NCBI RefSeq assembly: GCF_002192415.1
Contig: NZ_CP021780.1
Span: forward strand, 186,001 to 250,000
Source: Paenibacillus donghaensis
GTDB taxonomy: Bacteria > Bacillota > Bacilli > Paenibacillales > Paenibacillaceae
Reading direction: 5' to 3'
DNA length: 64,000 bases
How positions within the stretch are numbered: position 1 is the stretch's first letter; each line of letters begins with the position of its first letter. Both the position numbers and the translations under genes were made by a program. This document shows positions 36,701 through 48,500 of this stretch, piece after piece. Below the pieces are notes generated by a model. The model was not told the origin of the DNA. It searched no databases and saw only the letters and a list, made by a program, of their open reading frames with translations.

Positions 36701-39520
36701 GCGGATTATTATCCGCAGGTCGTTATGCAGCCGGAACAGCGGTTTGAACCATTCCCGTTAAGCGACATGCAGGAATCATTTCTCACCGGCCGCAAATTAC
36801 GGATAGGTAAGGATTGGGTCGGGTGTCATATTTATTTGGAGCTTGCGGCGGACGCATTGGATATTTACCGGCTGCAGTCAGCCTGGAACCGGTTAATGGC
36901 TTATCATGATATGTTGCGTACAAAAATCATGGCGAACGGACGGCAACAGGTTCAAGAGGTTGTACCTTTGTATGTGATTAAGACAGTAGATCTGAGAATG
37001 AAAACGCGGGCAGGGCAGGATAAGCATATCAGCACTGTGCGGGAGATGATGTCGCACAAAGTATATGATACGGATCAGTGGCCGCTTTTTGAAATTCGCG
37101 TCAGCGTATTACCTGACAAGAAATATATGATTCATTTCAGTATCGATGAATTTATTACAGATGCCGGCGGCTTGCATATGCTCCTGCAGCAATGGCGGCA
37201 GCTGTATGATGACTTGACATGCGCTTTGCCGGTCATGCAGCTTTCGTTCCGGGATTATATTACGGCAGCCAGACAGTTTGAGCATTCTCCCAAGTATCAT
37301 AAGGATTTAGACTATTGGATTACAAAATTAAACGCTATGCCTCAGGGACCTGATCTCCCGCGAACAACAGAACCTCAGGACAAGGATACCTATAAGCGGA
37401 CAAGGCTGCAGGGCACTCTAAGCGCTGAGGCCTGGAATCATCTGAAACAGAAGGCAGAACAGTGGAAAGTTTCAACTACGGTTCTAATTCTTGCCCTGTT
37501 TACCGAAATGCTGCGGGCATGGAGTGATCATAGGGCATTCTCTTTGATCCTTACCTACTACAACCGGCTTCCTGTGCATCCGCAAATTCATCAGGTATTG
37601 GGTCCGTTTATTTCTTCCACAATTTTTGTGGCAGAAGACCGGGAGCTGCCTGCGGAAGCCGGACCGGATGCGTTTGCGGCAAGAGTCCGGCAGTATCAGG
37701 AACAGGTATGGAGCGATTTGGATCATAGCAGCGCCAGCGGCGTACGGGTATTGAGGGAGCTTAAATCAAGAAATAAAATCAATGGATCATCCTATCTGCC
37801 GGTCGTGTTCACATCATTATTAAACAACGAATTTGAGTCTGCACTGCAGCCAAGCTTCTTTGACCAGATTAACTACATGGTGACCCAGACACCGCAGGTC
37901 TATCTGGACCATCAAATTTTTGAACGGGACGGCTGCTTACAATACAGCTGGGATGTGGCCGAAGCGTATTTCGGAACAAATGTGATACGCAGCATGTTTG
38001 CCGCTTACAGTCAAATGCTGGAGATGGCCGGAGCCGGGGATGGCTTCTGGAAAAGTGAATATGGGAGACCGCCCGTGTCCGGACTTCAAGCCGGCAACAT
38101 AGAACAACGGATGGATATACCTGAGCTGCCCCGGGGGTTAATGCTGGAAGCCGGGCCTGCTGACCGTTATGAATCTTTTCCTTTGACCGATCAGCAGATG
38201 GCCTATGCGTTCGGCAGAAGCCAACGCAAGGGGGGCGAAGAAAACGGGTGTCAGGTGTATCAGGAGCTTGATGTCCAATCCCTCGATATTGCACGGCTTG
38301 AGCGGGCCTGGAACAAGCTGATTGCAAGGCATGACATGCTTAAAGCCGTTATCAAACGTGAGGGAAGACAGGCTGTTTTACAGGAGGTGCCCGAGTTTTG
38401 CATCAAGGTATCAGATCTGCGGGGCGGTCATGAAGAAGCGATTCAAAAGCAGTTAAGCTTGACCAAGCAGGCCATGATTGAGCATGTCTTTGCTTTGGAT
38501 CAATGGCCGTATTTTGATTTAAGGGTATCTATCATCGACAACCAAAGGTCGCGGGTTCATTTCTGTATAGATATGCTGATTGCAGACGGCAACAGTATCC
38601 GTCTCTTGCTGTCCCAGCTGCTAAGGATGTATGAGCACGTTGAAAATGATATGGAAAGTGCGGGGATGAGCTTTCGGGATTATGTTCTTGCACTCCAGCG
38701 TTACCGGAAGTCGGAGACTTACCGGATAAGCCTGAACTATTGGATGCAAAAGTTTACGGGCATTCCTTCAGGGCCGCAACTTCCTACAAGCCTTATACCT
38801 AAGGAGAGGGCAGCTTTTCAGCACAGGCAGCTTACAGGTGTACTGGAAAATTGGCAGACTCTGCAACAAAAGGCTGCGCATTTAGGCGTTGCTCCAGGGA
38901 TGGTCCTGCTGACGGCTTACGCTGAAGTCCTGGCTGCATGGGGGCGGCAGCTGCCGTTTACAATCGTAGTTCCGTGCTGGGAGAGACTGCCGATCCATCC
39001 GGATGTCATGGAGGTAGTCGGGGATTTTACAGCGATGAGCTGGATAGTGGTTAAGGAGGAAGATCAAAGCTTTTCGCAAAAATTGTGCGCGTACCACGCT
39101 GTAGTACAGGAAGATCTGTCGCATATGGCCGTAAGCGGACTAAATGCTTTGAGGAGAGTGGCGATGAGCGGTGCTGCAAAGCCTGATTTTCCAGTGGTAT
39201 TCACGAATTTGTTCACATCATCAGAAATAACACTGCCGCCGAGCTTTAAGACCGGAGATAAATTGAGCACAACACCACAGGTGTACCTGGATAATATTAG
39301 CGAGGAGCGCGGCGGGCAGCTTCATATTTGTTGGGATGTGGCCGAAAATGTGTATCCTGAAGCCATGGTGGAGGAAATGTTTCAAGGTTATCAACGGATG
39401 CTCAAGGCGCTGGCGGATGAGCCGGAATATTGGGAACGTCATCATTTTGGCAGTCTGATTCAAGCACGCCCTGATTTCTATAGTGACATTGTAAAGGACG
39501 GGAGGGTTATTTTGAAATGA
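33767..39520 (+). CDS. PKS4: module 7 ACPs, non-elongating KS8, tandem cyclization domains
   Basis: Bridges the polyketide chain to the oxazole-forming NRPS module. Order: N-terminal docking helices 1-30; two ACPs with GFDS sites Ser77 and Ser177, serving the KS7-DH-KR of PKS3; KS8 ~261-690 with Cys429 but HGTGT changed to NGVAS (Asn564 for His) and NIGH to CIGH; an ACP with GFNS, Ser924; Cy1 ~995-1425 with DxxxxD at D1127/D1132; Cy2 ~1465-1895 with DxxxxD at D1602/D1607. The protein stops after Cy2 and the partner A domain starts PKS5. The KS should transacylate but not condense. A GAGAGGG ribosome site overlaps the last codons of PKS3, 8 bases before the ATG; the gene ends in an ATGA overlap with PKS5. 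Confidence 0.95.
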   Translation: MDDQIKLVYQQIQGGQLDPSAAVEQLKLLASRQAPRASGQLQNQLQAVLLEIVCELLKVDIQEIDIDTELSEYGFDSILITDFANALNKRMKLNLTPAVFFDNPSIRTCTQSLLEQYEEEIAAYYASASPPLIQAGDGRQLLEQVKAVLLEVISKLLKVSAGELDPDTELSEYGFDSIMLTELSNLLNSEYKLELTPAMFFDNPTIHRFAEYLIQEYEEVFVSSNQEIQRTVPPEQQKELSGTRTAPFLPQPTDEHAYAVEPIAIVGISAKFPQAENANEFWNNIIEGKNCITEVPDDRWNWRDYAEQGSDPSAASGLRWGGFIGGVDEFDPLFFKISPREAELMDPQQRQMLSTVWHALEDAGLHPEEFSQHTTGVFIAAGPGEYKDIVTIPASEPMGPVTVVPSSIPNRISYALNLRGPSEYCEAACSSSLVALHHAVQSIRRKECEQAVVGAVNLLLSPMGFVGFETMGNLSTDGNAKSFQFDAEGYARSEGVGALIIKPLHLAVEQGDHIYALIQGTGTAHGGKGISLTAPNPAGMQAAIAQAYESAGIDPSTVSYVEANGVASPLGDSIEINALKCIAPAERETGCCQVSSLKPCIGHGEVVSGMAQLIKAIYALRHRVIPGVPGFTRLHEHISLKGSTLQISAENRAWKAAKDGSGHAVPRRAGVNSYGFGGVNAHAVLEEYIPQPVDAAGSSGVAKPQMVIFSAKNRERLHIVVERMLAFAEMHEDLNIPDFAYTLQTGRQAMECRMAVIITDREELIQKLRMYLHEEHVQSTPDPFLPWFMGEQPEERLAAKKLISGSTEELMIQELMKENNLEKLALHWVQGGNIPWRQLHPAARLRKLSLPVYPFEKKRYWLEPKPSSSVNYRSSVKQVQSPSLTACEPPALLDYLKQEISELLAIPVEELRGDQSLRNLGFNSIQAVKLRHTLETSFAAAVPMVTISGVETIEQMEQNLSDIVDPSQFNGNGLLNAEADYYPQVVMQPEQRFEPFPLSDMQESFLTGRKLRIGKDWVGCHIYLELAADALDIYRLQSAWNRLMAYHDMLRTKIMANGRQQVQEVVPLYVIKTVDLRMKTRAGQDKHISTVREMMSHKVYDTDQWPLFEIRVSVLPDKKYMIHFSIDEFITDAGGLHMLLQQWRQLYDDLTCALPVMQLSFRDYITAARQFEHSPKYHKDLDYWITKLNAMPQGPDLPRTTEPQDKDTYKRTRLQGTLSAEAWNHLKQKAEQWKVSTTVLILALFTEMLRAWSDHRAFSLILTYYNRLPVHPQIHQVLGPFISSTIFVAEDRELPAEAGPDAFAARVRQYQEQVWSDLDHSSASGVRVLRELKSRNKINGSSYLPVVFTSLLNNEFESALQPSFFDQINYMVTQTPQVYLDHQIFERDGCLQYSWDVAEAYFGTNVIRSMFAAYSQMLEMAGAGDGFWKSEYGRPPVSGLQAGNIEQRMDIPELPRGLMLEAGPADRYESFPLTDQQMAYAFGRSQRKGGEENGCQVYQELDVQSLDIARLERAWNKLIARHDMLKAVIKREGRQAVLQEVPEFCIKVSDLRGGHEEAIQKQLSLTKQAMIEHVFALDQWPYFDLRVSIIDNQRSRVHFCIDMLIADGNSIRLLLSQLLRMYEHVENDMESAGMSFRDYVLALQRYRKSETYRISLNYWMQKFTGIPSGPQLPTSLIPKERAAFQHRQLTGVLENWQTLQQKAAHLGVAPGMVLLTAYAEVLAAWGRQLPFTIVVPCWERLPIHPDVMEVVGDFTAMSWIVVKEEDQSFSQKLCAYHAVVQEDLSHMAVSGLNALRRVAMSGAAKPDFPVVFTNLFTSSEITLPPSFKTGDKLSTTPQVYLDNISEERGGQLHICWDVAENVYPEAMVEEMFQGYQRMLKALADEPEYWERHHFGSLIQARPDFYSDIVKDGRVILK
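34547..35833 (+). other. KS8, condensation-incompetent ketosynthase
   Basis: Keeps the acyl-accepting Cys429 (AACSSS) but lacks the catalytic His of HGTGT, which reads NGVAS, and has CIGH for NIGH. KS domains without this His cannot decarboxylate malonyl-ACP and are known in trans-AT lines as non-elongating gatekeepers. Here it would pass the chain to the ACP before Cy1. Confidence 0.88.
36750..39440 (+). other. Tandem heterocyclization (Cy-Cy) domains
   Basis: Two condensation-superfamily domains each begin with an FPL(S/T)D-Q entry motif. Both replace HHxxxDG by the Cy signature DxxxxD: DEFITD at 37145-37162 and DMLIAD at 38570-38587. They should acylate serine and cyclise it to an oxazoline. 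Tandem Cy domains with divided labour are known from VibF of vibriobactin synthesis. Which copy does which step cannot be read here. Confidence 0.88.
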
Positions 39521-42500
39521 TAACAGATCAGTCTTTATCTAAGGGAGAACAACAAGACAGGGGGCAGGCCGAACAGAAGAATACTGGCGGGAATGGCACA
39601 TGGCATCCTTGCCTGCATCACTATTTTGAAGACCAGGCAGCATGCACACCTCATCTTCCGGCCATCCGTTATAAAGATGAACAGCTCAGTTATGATGAAT
39701 TTGACAAGCTCACGAACCAATGTGCCCGCTATTTAAGAAGTATAGGTGTGGGTCCAAACCGGATTATTGGGGTTCTTATGGACCGGTCTGTAGAGATGTT
39801 GATAGCTGTCATGGGAATTCTGAAAGCAGGCGGTGCCTATTTGCCTCTGGATCCGGCCTATCCGAAAGAACGGCTGTTATTTATGCTGGAAGATTCAGAT
39901 ACTACGATCGTCCTGTCGCAAGAGAAATGGCAAGAAGCGTGGAGTGATTATGAAGGTACATTCTGTTGCTTGGACAGTCATTGGGAAATGGTTATCGCGC
40001 CGGAATCCGCTGATCGGCTGAACGCAATAGCCGCGCAGGATGATTTGGCTTATGTGATCTACACATCAGGATCTACCGGAAACCCAAAAGGGTGTATGCT
40101 ACCGCACCGGGCCATCTGTAACCGTCTGTTGTGGATGCAGAAGCAATACGTTCTGGATGAACGGGATCGTGTACTGCAAAAAACCCCGTTTACTTTTGAT
40201 GTATCCGTGTGGGAATTATTCTGGCCGTTATTGGCTGGAGCTTGTCTGGTTATTGCGAAGCCGGGTGGTCATAAGGACAGTCACTATCTGGTGGATATCA
40301 TTGAGCAGGAAGGGATTACCGTCTGCCATTTTGTACCGTCTATGCTCCGGTTTTTCATAAACAATCCGAATGCTGGCCGCTGTACGACTCTACGGCATAT
40401 CTACACAAGCGGCGAGGCGCTTCCATATGATTTGATGATCGAAGTTATGGGAAAGCTGCCGGCCAGGCTTCATAATTTGTACGGTCCGACAGAAGCGGCG
40501 GTTGATGTAACCTACTGGGAATGCGAAGACAGACCGGATAAAAGAGTGCCCATCGGATTTCCGATTACCGGAATTCAGCTTTATGTGCTGGATGAACATT
40601 TACAGCAGGTTCCGCAAGGTGCGGAGGGGGAACTGCACATCGGCGGATGCGGCTTGGCAAACGGATATTTGAACCGGCCGGAGCTCAGCGAAGAAAAATT
40701 CATCGCCAATCCATTCAGCAGGGAACAGGGCTCCAAATTGTATAAAACAGGCGATTGGGTTAGAGAACTCCCTGACGGGGCACTTGATTATTTGGGGCGA
40801 ACGGACTTTCAAGTGAAGCTGCGGGGGAACCGCATTGAACTTGGAGAGATTGAGGCGGTGATTAAAGAGTACGGGCCTGTAAGGGATTGTGTCTTGGTGG
40901 TACAGAAAAATGTGGCTGACGATCCCAAGCTCGTAGCCTACATTGTCGCAGACGGATCTCCGCCGGAGTCCAAACAGCTGCGTGATTTTGTCCGTAACAA
41001 GCTTCCGGAGTTTATGGTGCCCAATTTTGTCGTGACATTACCTGCTTTTCCCGTGACACATCATGGCAAACTGGACCGGACTGCCTTGCCGTGGCCGTTG
41101 AAGGAAGAAACAACCATCCAGGAATCGGGCGCTGAACAGGTAGCAGCTGCAAGTGCAGCCTATTCGCCTATACATGATGCCAAGCCGGCAACACCTGTCC
41201 AGAGCAGCGGGTGGGCTGAAAAAGCCGGCGAGCTTCAGTCAGCATTACTGTCATGTTTGAATGATTCATTAGGGCTGATTGTGTCAGGAGAGCACGATGA
41301 TTTATTTGATGCGGGAGCCACTTCGTTGACATTAGTTCAAGTGGTGGACAAAGTTCAGCAAAGCTATAATGTGCAAATTCCGGTTGATTTACTGCTGGAG
41401 TCACCTTACGTGAAGGCTATTGTGGATTATATCGTTGAGCATGCGGCTCCAGTTCCGGCTCCAGCTCAAACTCAATCCCGAGCTCCGTCAAGTGAAGCAT
41501 TGATCACACAGAGTGAGTACATTCAGCTGGCAGATGATTTTGAGTGGAAACAGAAATATTCTCAAGGCAGCTCGTGCCGGGCATTCCAGCCGTCGGTCAT
41601 TTCTTTTGAACAGTTTGGGCGCTATATGTCTCTGCTGGGAAGCGAGGCTGTAAAAGGTGAAACGAAATATTTGTATCCGACTGCCGGCGGCTTAAACTCA
41701 ATCCAAACCTATGTTTATATTAAAGAACATATGGTGGAAGGAATTCAGGCAGGCATTTATTATTACGATCCCATTGAGCACACGCTAATGTTAATAACAG
41801 CCGGGCCAGGATTGGACCGGACTCTGTTCAACACCAATGATCGCGGTGTTTATGATGACGCCGGGTTTGTAGTGTTCTTTATCGCAGAACTTCGGGCTAT
41901 TGTTCCTGTATACAAAAGAATCAGCTCCAGTCTGGTTACGCTTGATGCAGGGTATATGGGACAGCTTATGGTAGACGGTCTTGAGGAGGTCCGTTTAGGC
42001 GCATTGCCGACGGCAGGAGTCGATTTTGAACGTATTCAGCACTTGTTTCAATTAGGGGAAAGTCATAAATTTATTCATAGCTTGCTATGCGGCATCCCGT
42101 CTGATGAACTGGGACAGGATGGGAATAGCTATATGCGGCGGAGTACAGGCAAAGGTGTCAATGACCATATTCATAATTACACGGGTGAGCATACGTTCGA
42201 AGCTTTTTTGTCTGTGGATCTCAAGAGTGCCTTGCAAAATATCAGCCCGCAGACCAAAGGCAATTCAGATGAACATCCAGTCCATTTGCGGCAGTTCCCT
42301 CTAGGAACAAAGACCATAGCGTTAGACCGTCAGTCCTTTTCGCCCGGCAAATATATAAAACGTTCCAGCCAGCGCGATTATATGGATAAGCCGTTGTCTT
42401 TACAGCAATTGGGCAGAGTGTTGTCATTATTTGCCCAAACCGACAGGGAACACCAGAACGATAATCGAATTATTCCTTCACTGTCTGGCGCATATGGCGT

Positions 42501-45500
42501 TCAGGCTTATTTGTACATCAAGCAAAACGGTGTGGAGGGCCTGGACGAGGGAATCTACCAATATGACCCTGGTAAGCATGGGTTGATAATGATCTCATCT
42601 CAATTGAGCAAGTCCATTAAAGGCAGCTACACACCATTTAACCGAAAACAGTATGGGAAGGCAGCCTTTTGCTTGTATTTTATTGGAAAACTGGAGCAGC
42701 TGGAGCCAATCTATGCGGGAGACAGCTTATATGCGGCTTTCCTGGAAGCAGGTTATTTAGGACAACGTCTGATGGACCATCAGGCTGTATTCGATATCGG
42801 CGTCTGTCCTATTGGCGGTATGAACTTTGACCGGATTCGCGCAGACTTTCGTTTGGACAATGACCAGGTATTATTACATAGTTTTACCTGTGGTGTTTTT
42901 GTTCATGAGCCTTTCGCAGAGACAGTAGATCCGCCTGTTATTATTCAAGCTGCACGGTCTAATCTTATTCGCAAAAGAGAAGCAGTCCAGCATGATTTGG
43001 CCATTGTCGGTATCAGCGGGAAATTCCCGGGAGCAGAGGATTTGGAGACGTTCTGGTCAAATCTGAAGGCAGGCAAAAGCAGCTTTCAGGAATTTCCCGA
43101 CAGCAGGGAGAGATGGTGGAATACAGGTAAAGACACCTCCCAATTGAGCAAGAAAGCAACGGGACTGGCCGGTTATTTAAATGACATCGATTGTTTTGAC
43201 AGTCTGCTGTTTCATATTTCACCAAGCGAGGCCCGCAGAATGGACCCGCAAGAGCGTTTATGTCTGGAGGCTGCCTGGGCCTGTTTGGAAAATGCGGGGT
43301 ATACCGCTGCTAACCTGAATCAGTCCTGCGGCAAAATCGGCGTCTTTACAGGTGCGATGTGGAGTGACTATCAGAATCAAAATGCCGGGGGAGCGCAGGG
43401 AAGCCGCGACGTGCAGGCGACCTCTCTTCATTCGTCTATTGCTAACCGGATTTCATATTTCTTTAATTTCACAGGGCCGAGCCTGTCAGTGAACACGTCC
43501 TGCTCCTCCGCTTTGACGGCAATACATTTAGCAGGAGAAAGCCTGAAGAGAGGGGAATGCAACGCAGCGATCGTGATCGGTGTGAACCTGATGACGCATG
43601 CGTATCATTCGGATGTACTGGAAGGTTTGGAATTTTTATCGAAAGACGGGGTGTGCAGACCTTTCGGCGCAGAGGCAAACGGCTGGGTGGCCGGTGAAGG
43701 TGTAGGCGCTATTCTGTTAAAGCCTATAGAGGAAGCTGAACAAGACAGAGATTATATCCATGGTTTGATTAAGGGCACAGCCATAGGCCATACAGGAAAA
43801 TCAGCCCGCTTTGGGGCGCCTAAATCGGCTGCACAGGCCCAATCCATTGAACAGGCTCTGGCAGATGCAAGGGTGGCCCCTGAATCCATACATTATATTG
43901 AGGCTGCTGCACCCGGAGCAGGTCTGGCTGATGCGGCAGAGATAGATGCCATCAAAAAAGTATTTCAGCACAAATTTGAAGACAGAGCTCCTTGCTATAT
44001 CGGCTCCGTGAAAGCGAATATTGGCCATTTGGAATCAGCTTCAGCAATGTCCCAGATTGCTAAAGTGCTGCTTCAAATGAAGCATAAGGCGATTGTACCG
44101 ACATTGAATACTCAGCCCCGTAACCCTTTTATTCAACTCCAGGGAAGCGGACTAAAGATTGCGGAGTCCTACATGTCCTTGCCTTCATCAAATTTTAGCG
44201 GCCGCGCTAATACAGCCCCTTTCCGGGTGTTGATTAATGCTTTTGGAGCTACCGGTTCCGGCGGGCACATTATTATGGAGCAATATACGCCTCTGTTTGA
44301 AGACAGGGTAAGGACCGCCAAACCTATTGTTATTCCATTATCAGCTGCATCCTGCGAGCAGCTGGATGAGTCGGTATCCAGGCTTTATACATTCCTGACG
44401 CATAATAAGCAGCTCAACCTGGCTGATGTCGGGTATACACTTCAGACGGGCAGGAACCCTCTGAATGAAAGAATAGCATTCGTGGCTTCCAGCATGGATG
44501 AATTCATTCAGATGCTGGATAAGGTTCTGCAGGGAGCAAAAGCATTATCCGGAGTGTACCGGGGAAATAAGGAAAACGAGACGGAAAGAAAGCCGCTAGA
44601 TTATAAACAGGCAGATGAAGGCAACCCGTATTCAATTGCAGAGCACTGGGTAAGGGGCGAAGAGATGAAATGGGAGGTGGCTCATCAGGGGAATGAAAGA
44701 AGAGTTCCGCTGCCAACCTATCCGTTCGCTAGAAATAGCCATTGGATGAGCGTCGATTCTGAAGCTGCGGTGCCAACCCTTCAGCAGCCAAGTGTTACCG
44801 CTGGATCAGCTGCAAGATTAATGCAGCTCGAAGACTATTTAAAACAGTGCTTTTCCGAAGTTTCGGAAATTGCAGTTTCCCAAATCAGCGCAAAAGCAAC
44901 GCTTGATCAATATGGAATCAGCTCACTGATGATTGCAGCTTTAAATGCGAAGCTTGAGAGAGATTTTGGCGAGCTGCCCAAAACGCTCTTTTTTGAATAT
45001 CAGACCTTGCATGAGCTGGCATGTTACTTGTCAGAAAAATATGCGGCGCAGGTGGAGGTATTATTTCCAGGGGCTTCTGCTGCAGTGGTTCTTCCCCAGG
45101 CTACTGTCTCCAAACCGTTTGGGCATCAGGCAGAGGCAGAACGGAAAGAAAAGAAGGCGGCACCGCAAAGCCACAGCCCGGCGGACATAGCCATTATCGG
45201 TGTCAGCGGCCGTTACCCGCAAGCGCAAAACATAGCGGAATTTTGGGAGAACCTGAAGCATGGTGTGGATTGCATCACGGAAATTCCAGTGACCCGGTGG
45301 GAGCACAGCAATTATTACGACGAGCAGAAATCGGTACCCGGCAAAGCCTATAGTAAATGGGGCGGCTTTATAGAAGATGTGGACAAGTTTGATCCGCTCT
45401 TTTTTAGTATCTCGCCAAGAGAATCCGAGCGGCTTGATCCGCAGGAGCGACTGTTTCTGGAAACCGTGTGGCATACGATAGAAGACGCCGGATATAACCG

Positions 45501-48500
45501 TAATGAGCTAAAGAATAAATTTAATGATCAGGTCGGCGTTTTTGTAGGCGTCATGTACGGAGAATATCAGCTGTTAAATAAATCCGAGGCCGGTTCTTCC
45601 CTCATATCTTCGTATGCTTCGATTGCAAACCGGACTTCATACTTTTTAAATTTTCACGGACCAAGTATTGCCATTGATACGATGTGTTCTTCCTCGCTAA
45701 CGGCTCTCCACTTGGCCGTAGAAAGTATTAAGCGCGGGGAATGCCGGGCTGCTGTCGTTGGCGGGGTCAATTTGTCTTTGCATCCTTCAAAATACATTGC
45801 GCATTCACAATTAGCGATGTCTTCTACGGACGGCCGCTGTCACAGCTTTGGTGAAGGCGGGGATGGATTCGTACCGGGCGAAGGGGTCGGAGCGCTATTG
45901 GTGAAGCCGCTGGATCAGGCCATTCAGGATGGAGATCACATTTATGGAGTGATTAAAGCAACTTCCGTCAATCATGGGGGGAAAACCAACGGTTATACAG
46001 TTCCCAATCCGGCTGCCCAAAGCGGGCTCATTTCGGAAGCTCTGGGCAAAGCTCAAATAGATGCAAGGACGATTAGTTACGTGGAAGCGCATGGAACGGG
46101 GACTTCATTAGGAGATCCTATCGAAGTTTCAGCACTTACTAGAAGCTTTGAAGAGTATACGGAAGATTGCCAGTATTGTGCGATCGGATCGGTTAAATCA
46201 AACATCGGCCATCTGGAAGCAGCTGCAGGTATTGCCGGAATTACCAAGGTACTGCTGCAAATGCAGCACAAACAATTAGTGCCTACTCTGCATGCACAAT
46301 CGCTGAATCCGAACATTTGCTTTGAAAAGACACCTTTTACAGTTCAACAGCAGCTTCGCCCATGGAATCAGCCTGTTGTTGAGATGAACGGTGGCACACC
46401 GGTTACGTATCCAAGACGTGCGTCGGTCAGCTCTTTTGGAGCCGGGGGAGCAAATGCGCATGTAATTATAGAAGAATATGAAAACCCGCTTACAGATAAC
46501 AAAGAACATGGCACGGAGCCGGTTTCCTATGCATTTGTCCTATCGGCCAAGAATGAAGAAAGACTGCTGGCATATGCCCGTCAGCTTAGCGGAGTTTGGG
46601 AAGACCAGACCTACCCGGTACCTGCGCTTGCAGACCTTGCTTATACCCTGCAGGTCGGGCGGGAGCCGCTTGAAGAACGGCTGGCTTTTGAGTTTAGATC
46701 TTTCGGGGAACTCAAGAACAAGCTGCAAAGCTTTATTGACGGCAGAGGTTCTGCAGCAGGCGTATTCCGTGGACAATCCAAGGAGAATAGAGATACCTTA
46801 ACTGCCTTCACTGACGATGAAGAGCTGCAAGAAGCAATGAATAAGTGGCTGATTCGAAGAAAGTATTCGAAGATTTTGGAGTTCTGGGCAAAAGGACTGG
46901 ATATGGATTGGACGAAGCTTTATATAAATGAAAAACCAATGCGTATTGCTCTCCCTGTATATCCCTTTGCCAAAGAACGGTACTGGATCAAGGTAAGCGA
47001 TACACATGCCATGGCTTTACCGCGCGAAGAATCCGTTCTGCATCCTTTGTTGCACCGTAATACATCGGATTTATCTGAACAGCGGTTTAGCTCGGTGTTC
47101 TCTGGCCGTGAATTTTTCCTTAGGGACCATGTAATCGATGGAAAGCTGATGTTACCCGGTGTCGCCCATCTGGAAATGGCCCGCGCAGCGGCTTTGCTGG
47201 CAACAAGCCAGCCAGTGGATGCTTGTACAGGTGTATGTGTGAAGAATGTCGTTTGGTCTCGTCCTGTCATTCAAGGCAACGGGCCGGCCGAGGTTCATAT
47301 CGGATTGTACCCGGAGGATTCCGGAGACATCAGTTATGAGATCTATGGAATGGGCAAGGGTTACGACTATGAAGAAAACGCAACCATGTACAGCCAAGGC
47401 ACAGTGTCCTTTGTAGAGCATCCGTATCCTCCTAATTTGGATATACCAGCTTTACATGCGCAATGCCAAGACAACACCTATACTGGTGATTCTATATATG
47501 AGACCTTCAGCGCAATGAGGATGTCTTATGGTCCGGCGTTCAAGGGGATAGAACAGCTCTACGCTGGAACAGATCAAGTATTGGCTAAGCTTGCTATGCC
47601 TGCCGGGGCTGAACATGCTAATGGAGACCTGATATTACATCCGTCAATCGTGGATGCAGCTCTTCAAGCTTCTGTCGGTTTAATGCTGAACTCTGTTCAT
47701 GAAGAAGCAGTTCCGGCGCTGAAGCCCGCTGTGCCATTTGCTTTACAGGAGATCGAAATTATTCATCCGTCCATCAATGCAGTATGGGCTTGGGTCCGCT
47801 ACGCACCGGGAAGTGCTCCGGCCGATCAGGTTCGTAAGCTGGACATCGATTTATGCGATGAGCACGGAAGGATTCTGATTCGTGTTCGCGGGCTTTCAAC
47901 ACGGGTTATGGACAGTACGGGAGATGCCGGGAATTCCAGCCAGCCTGGAATGCTGATGCTTGAGCCGGTCTGGAGCATACAGGATGAACCACTTGCTGTA
48001 GCGCCTCTGGATTTTGCACAGCAGGTCGTATTTCTTTGTGAACTGGAACAACCGTCCTTACCCTTACTGGAAGCGTATTTGAAAGAGGATATGCCTACCG
48101 TCAGCTGTGAGGCCTTATCCTCCCTGGAGAGTAATATCTGTGAGCGATACATGGCTTATGCCGGCCGGATCATTGCCAGACTTCAAGATATCTTAAAAGC
48201 GAAACCGAAAGGCAAAATATTGGTACAGATCGTATCGCTGCGGCAACAGGAAGGTGAATTATTCTCCGGTCTTTCCAGTATTCTGAAAACGGCGCAGCTT
48301 GAACATCCTGGTCTGATCGGGCAGCATATTGAGCTGGATACCTTTGATGGCGAGAAACAATTAGCCGCGATAATGAACAGAAACGGCCAGCGGCCGGAAG
48401 ATACCTGTATTCGTTACCAAAACGGTGAGCGCTTGGTAGGCGGCTGGAAGGAAGCTGTGGAGCTTCCGGAAAGCGGGGATAACGGTGCAGCGCATCTCCC

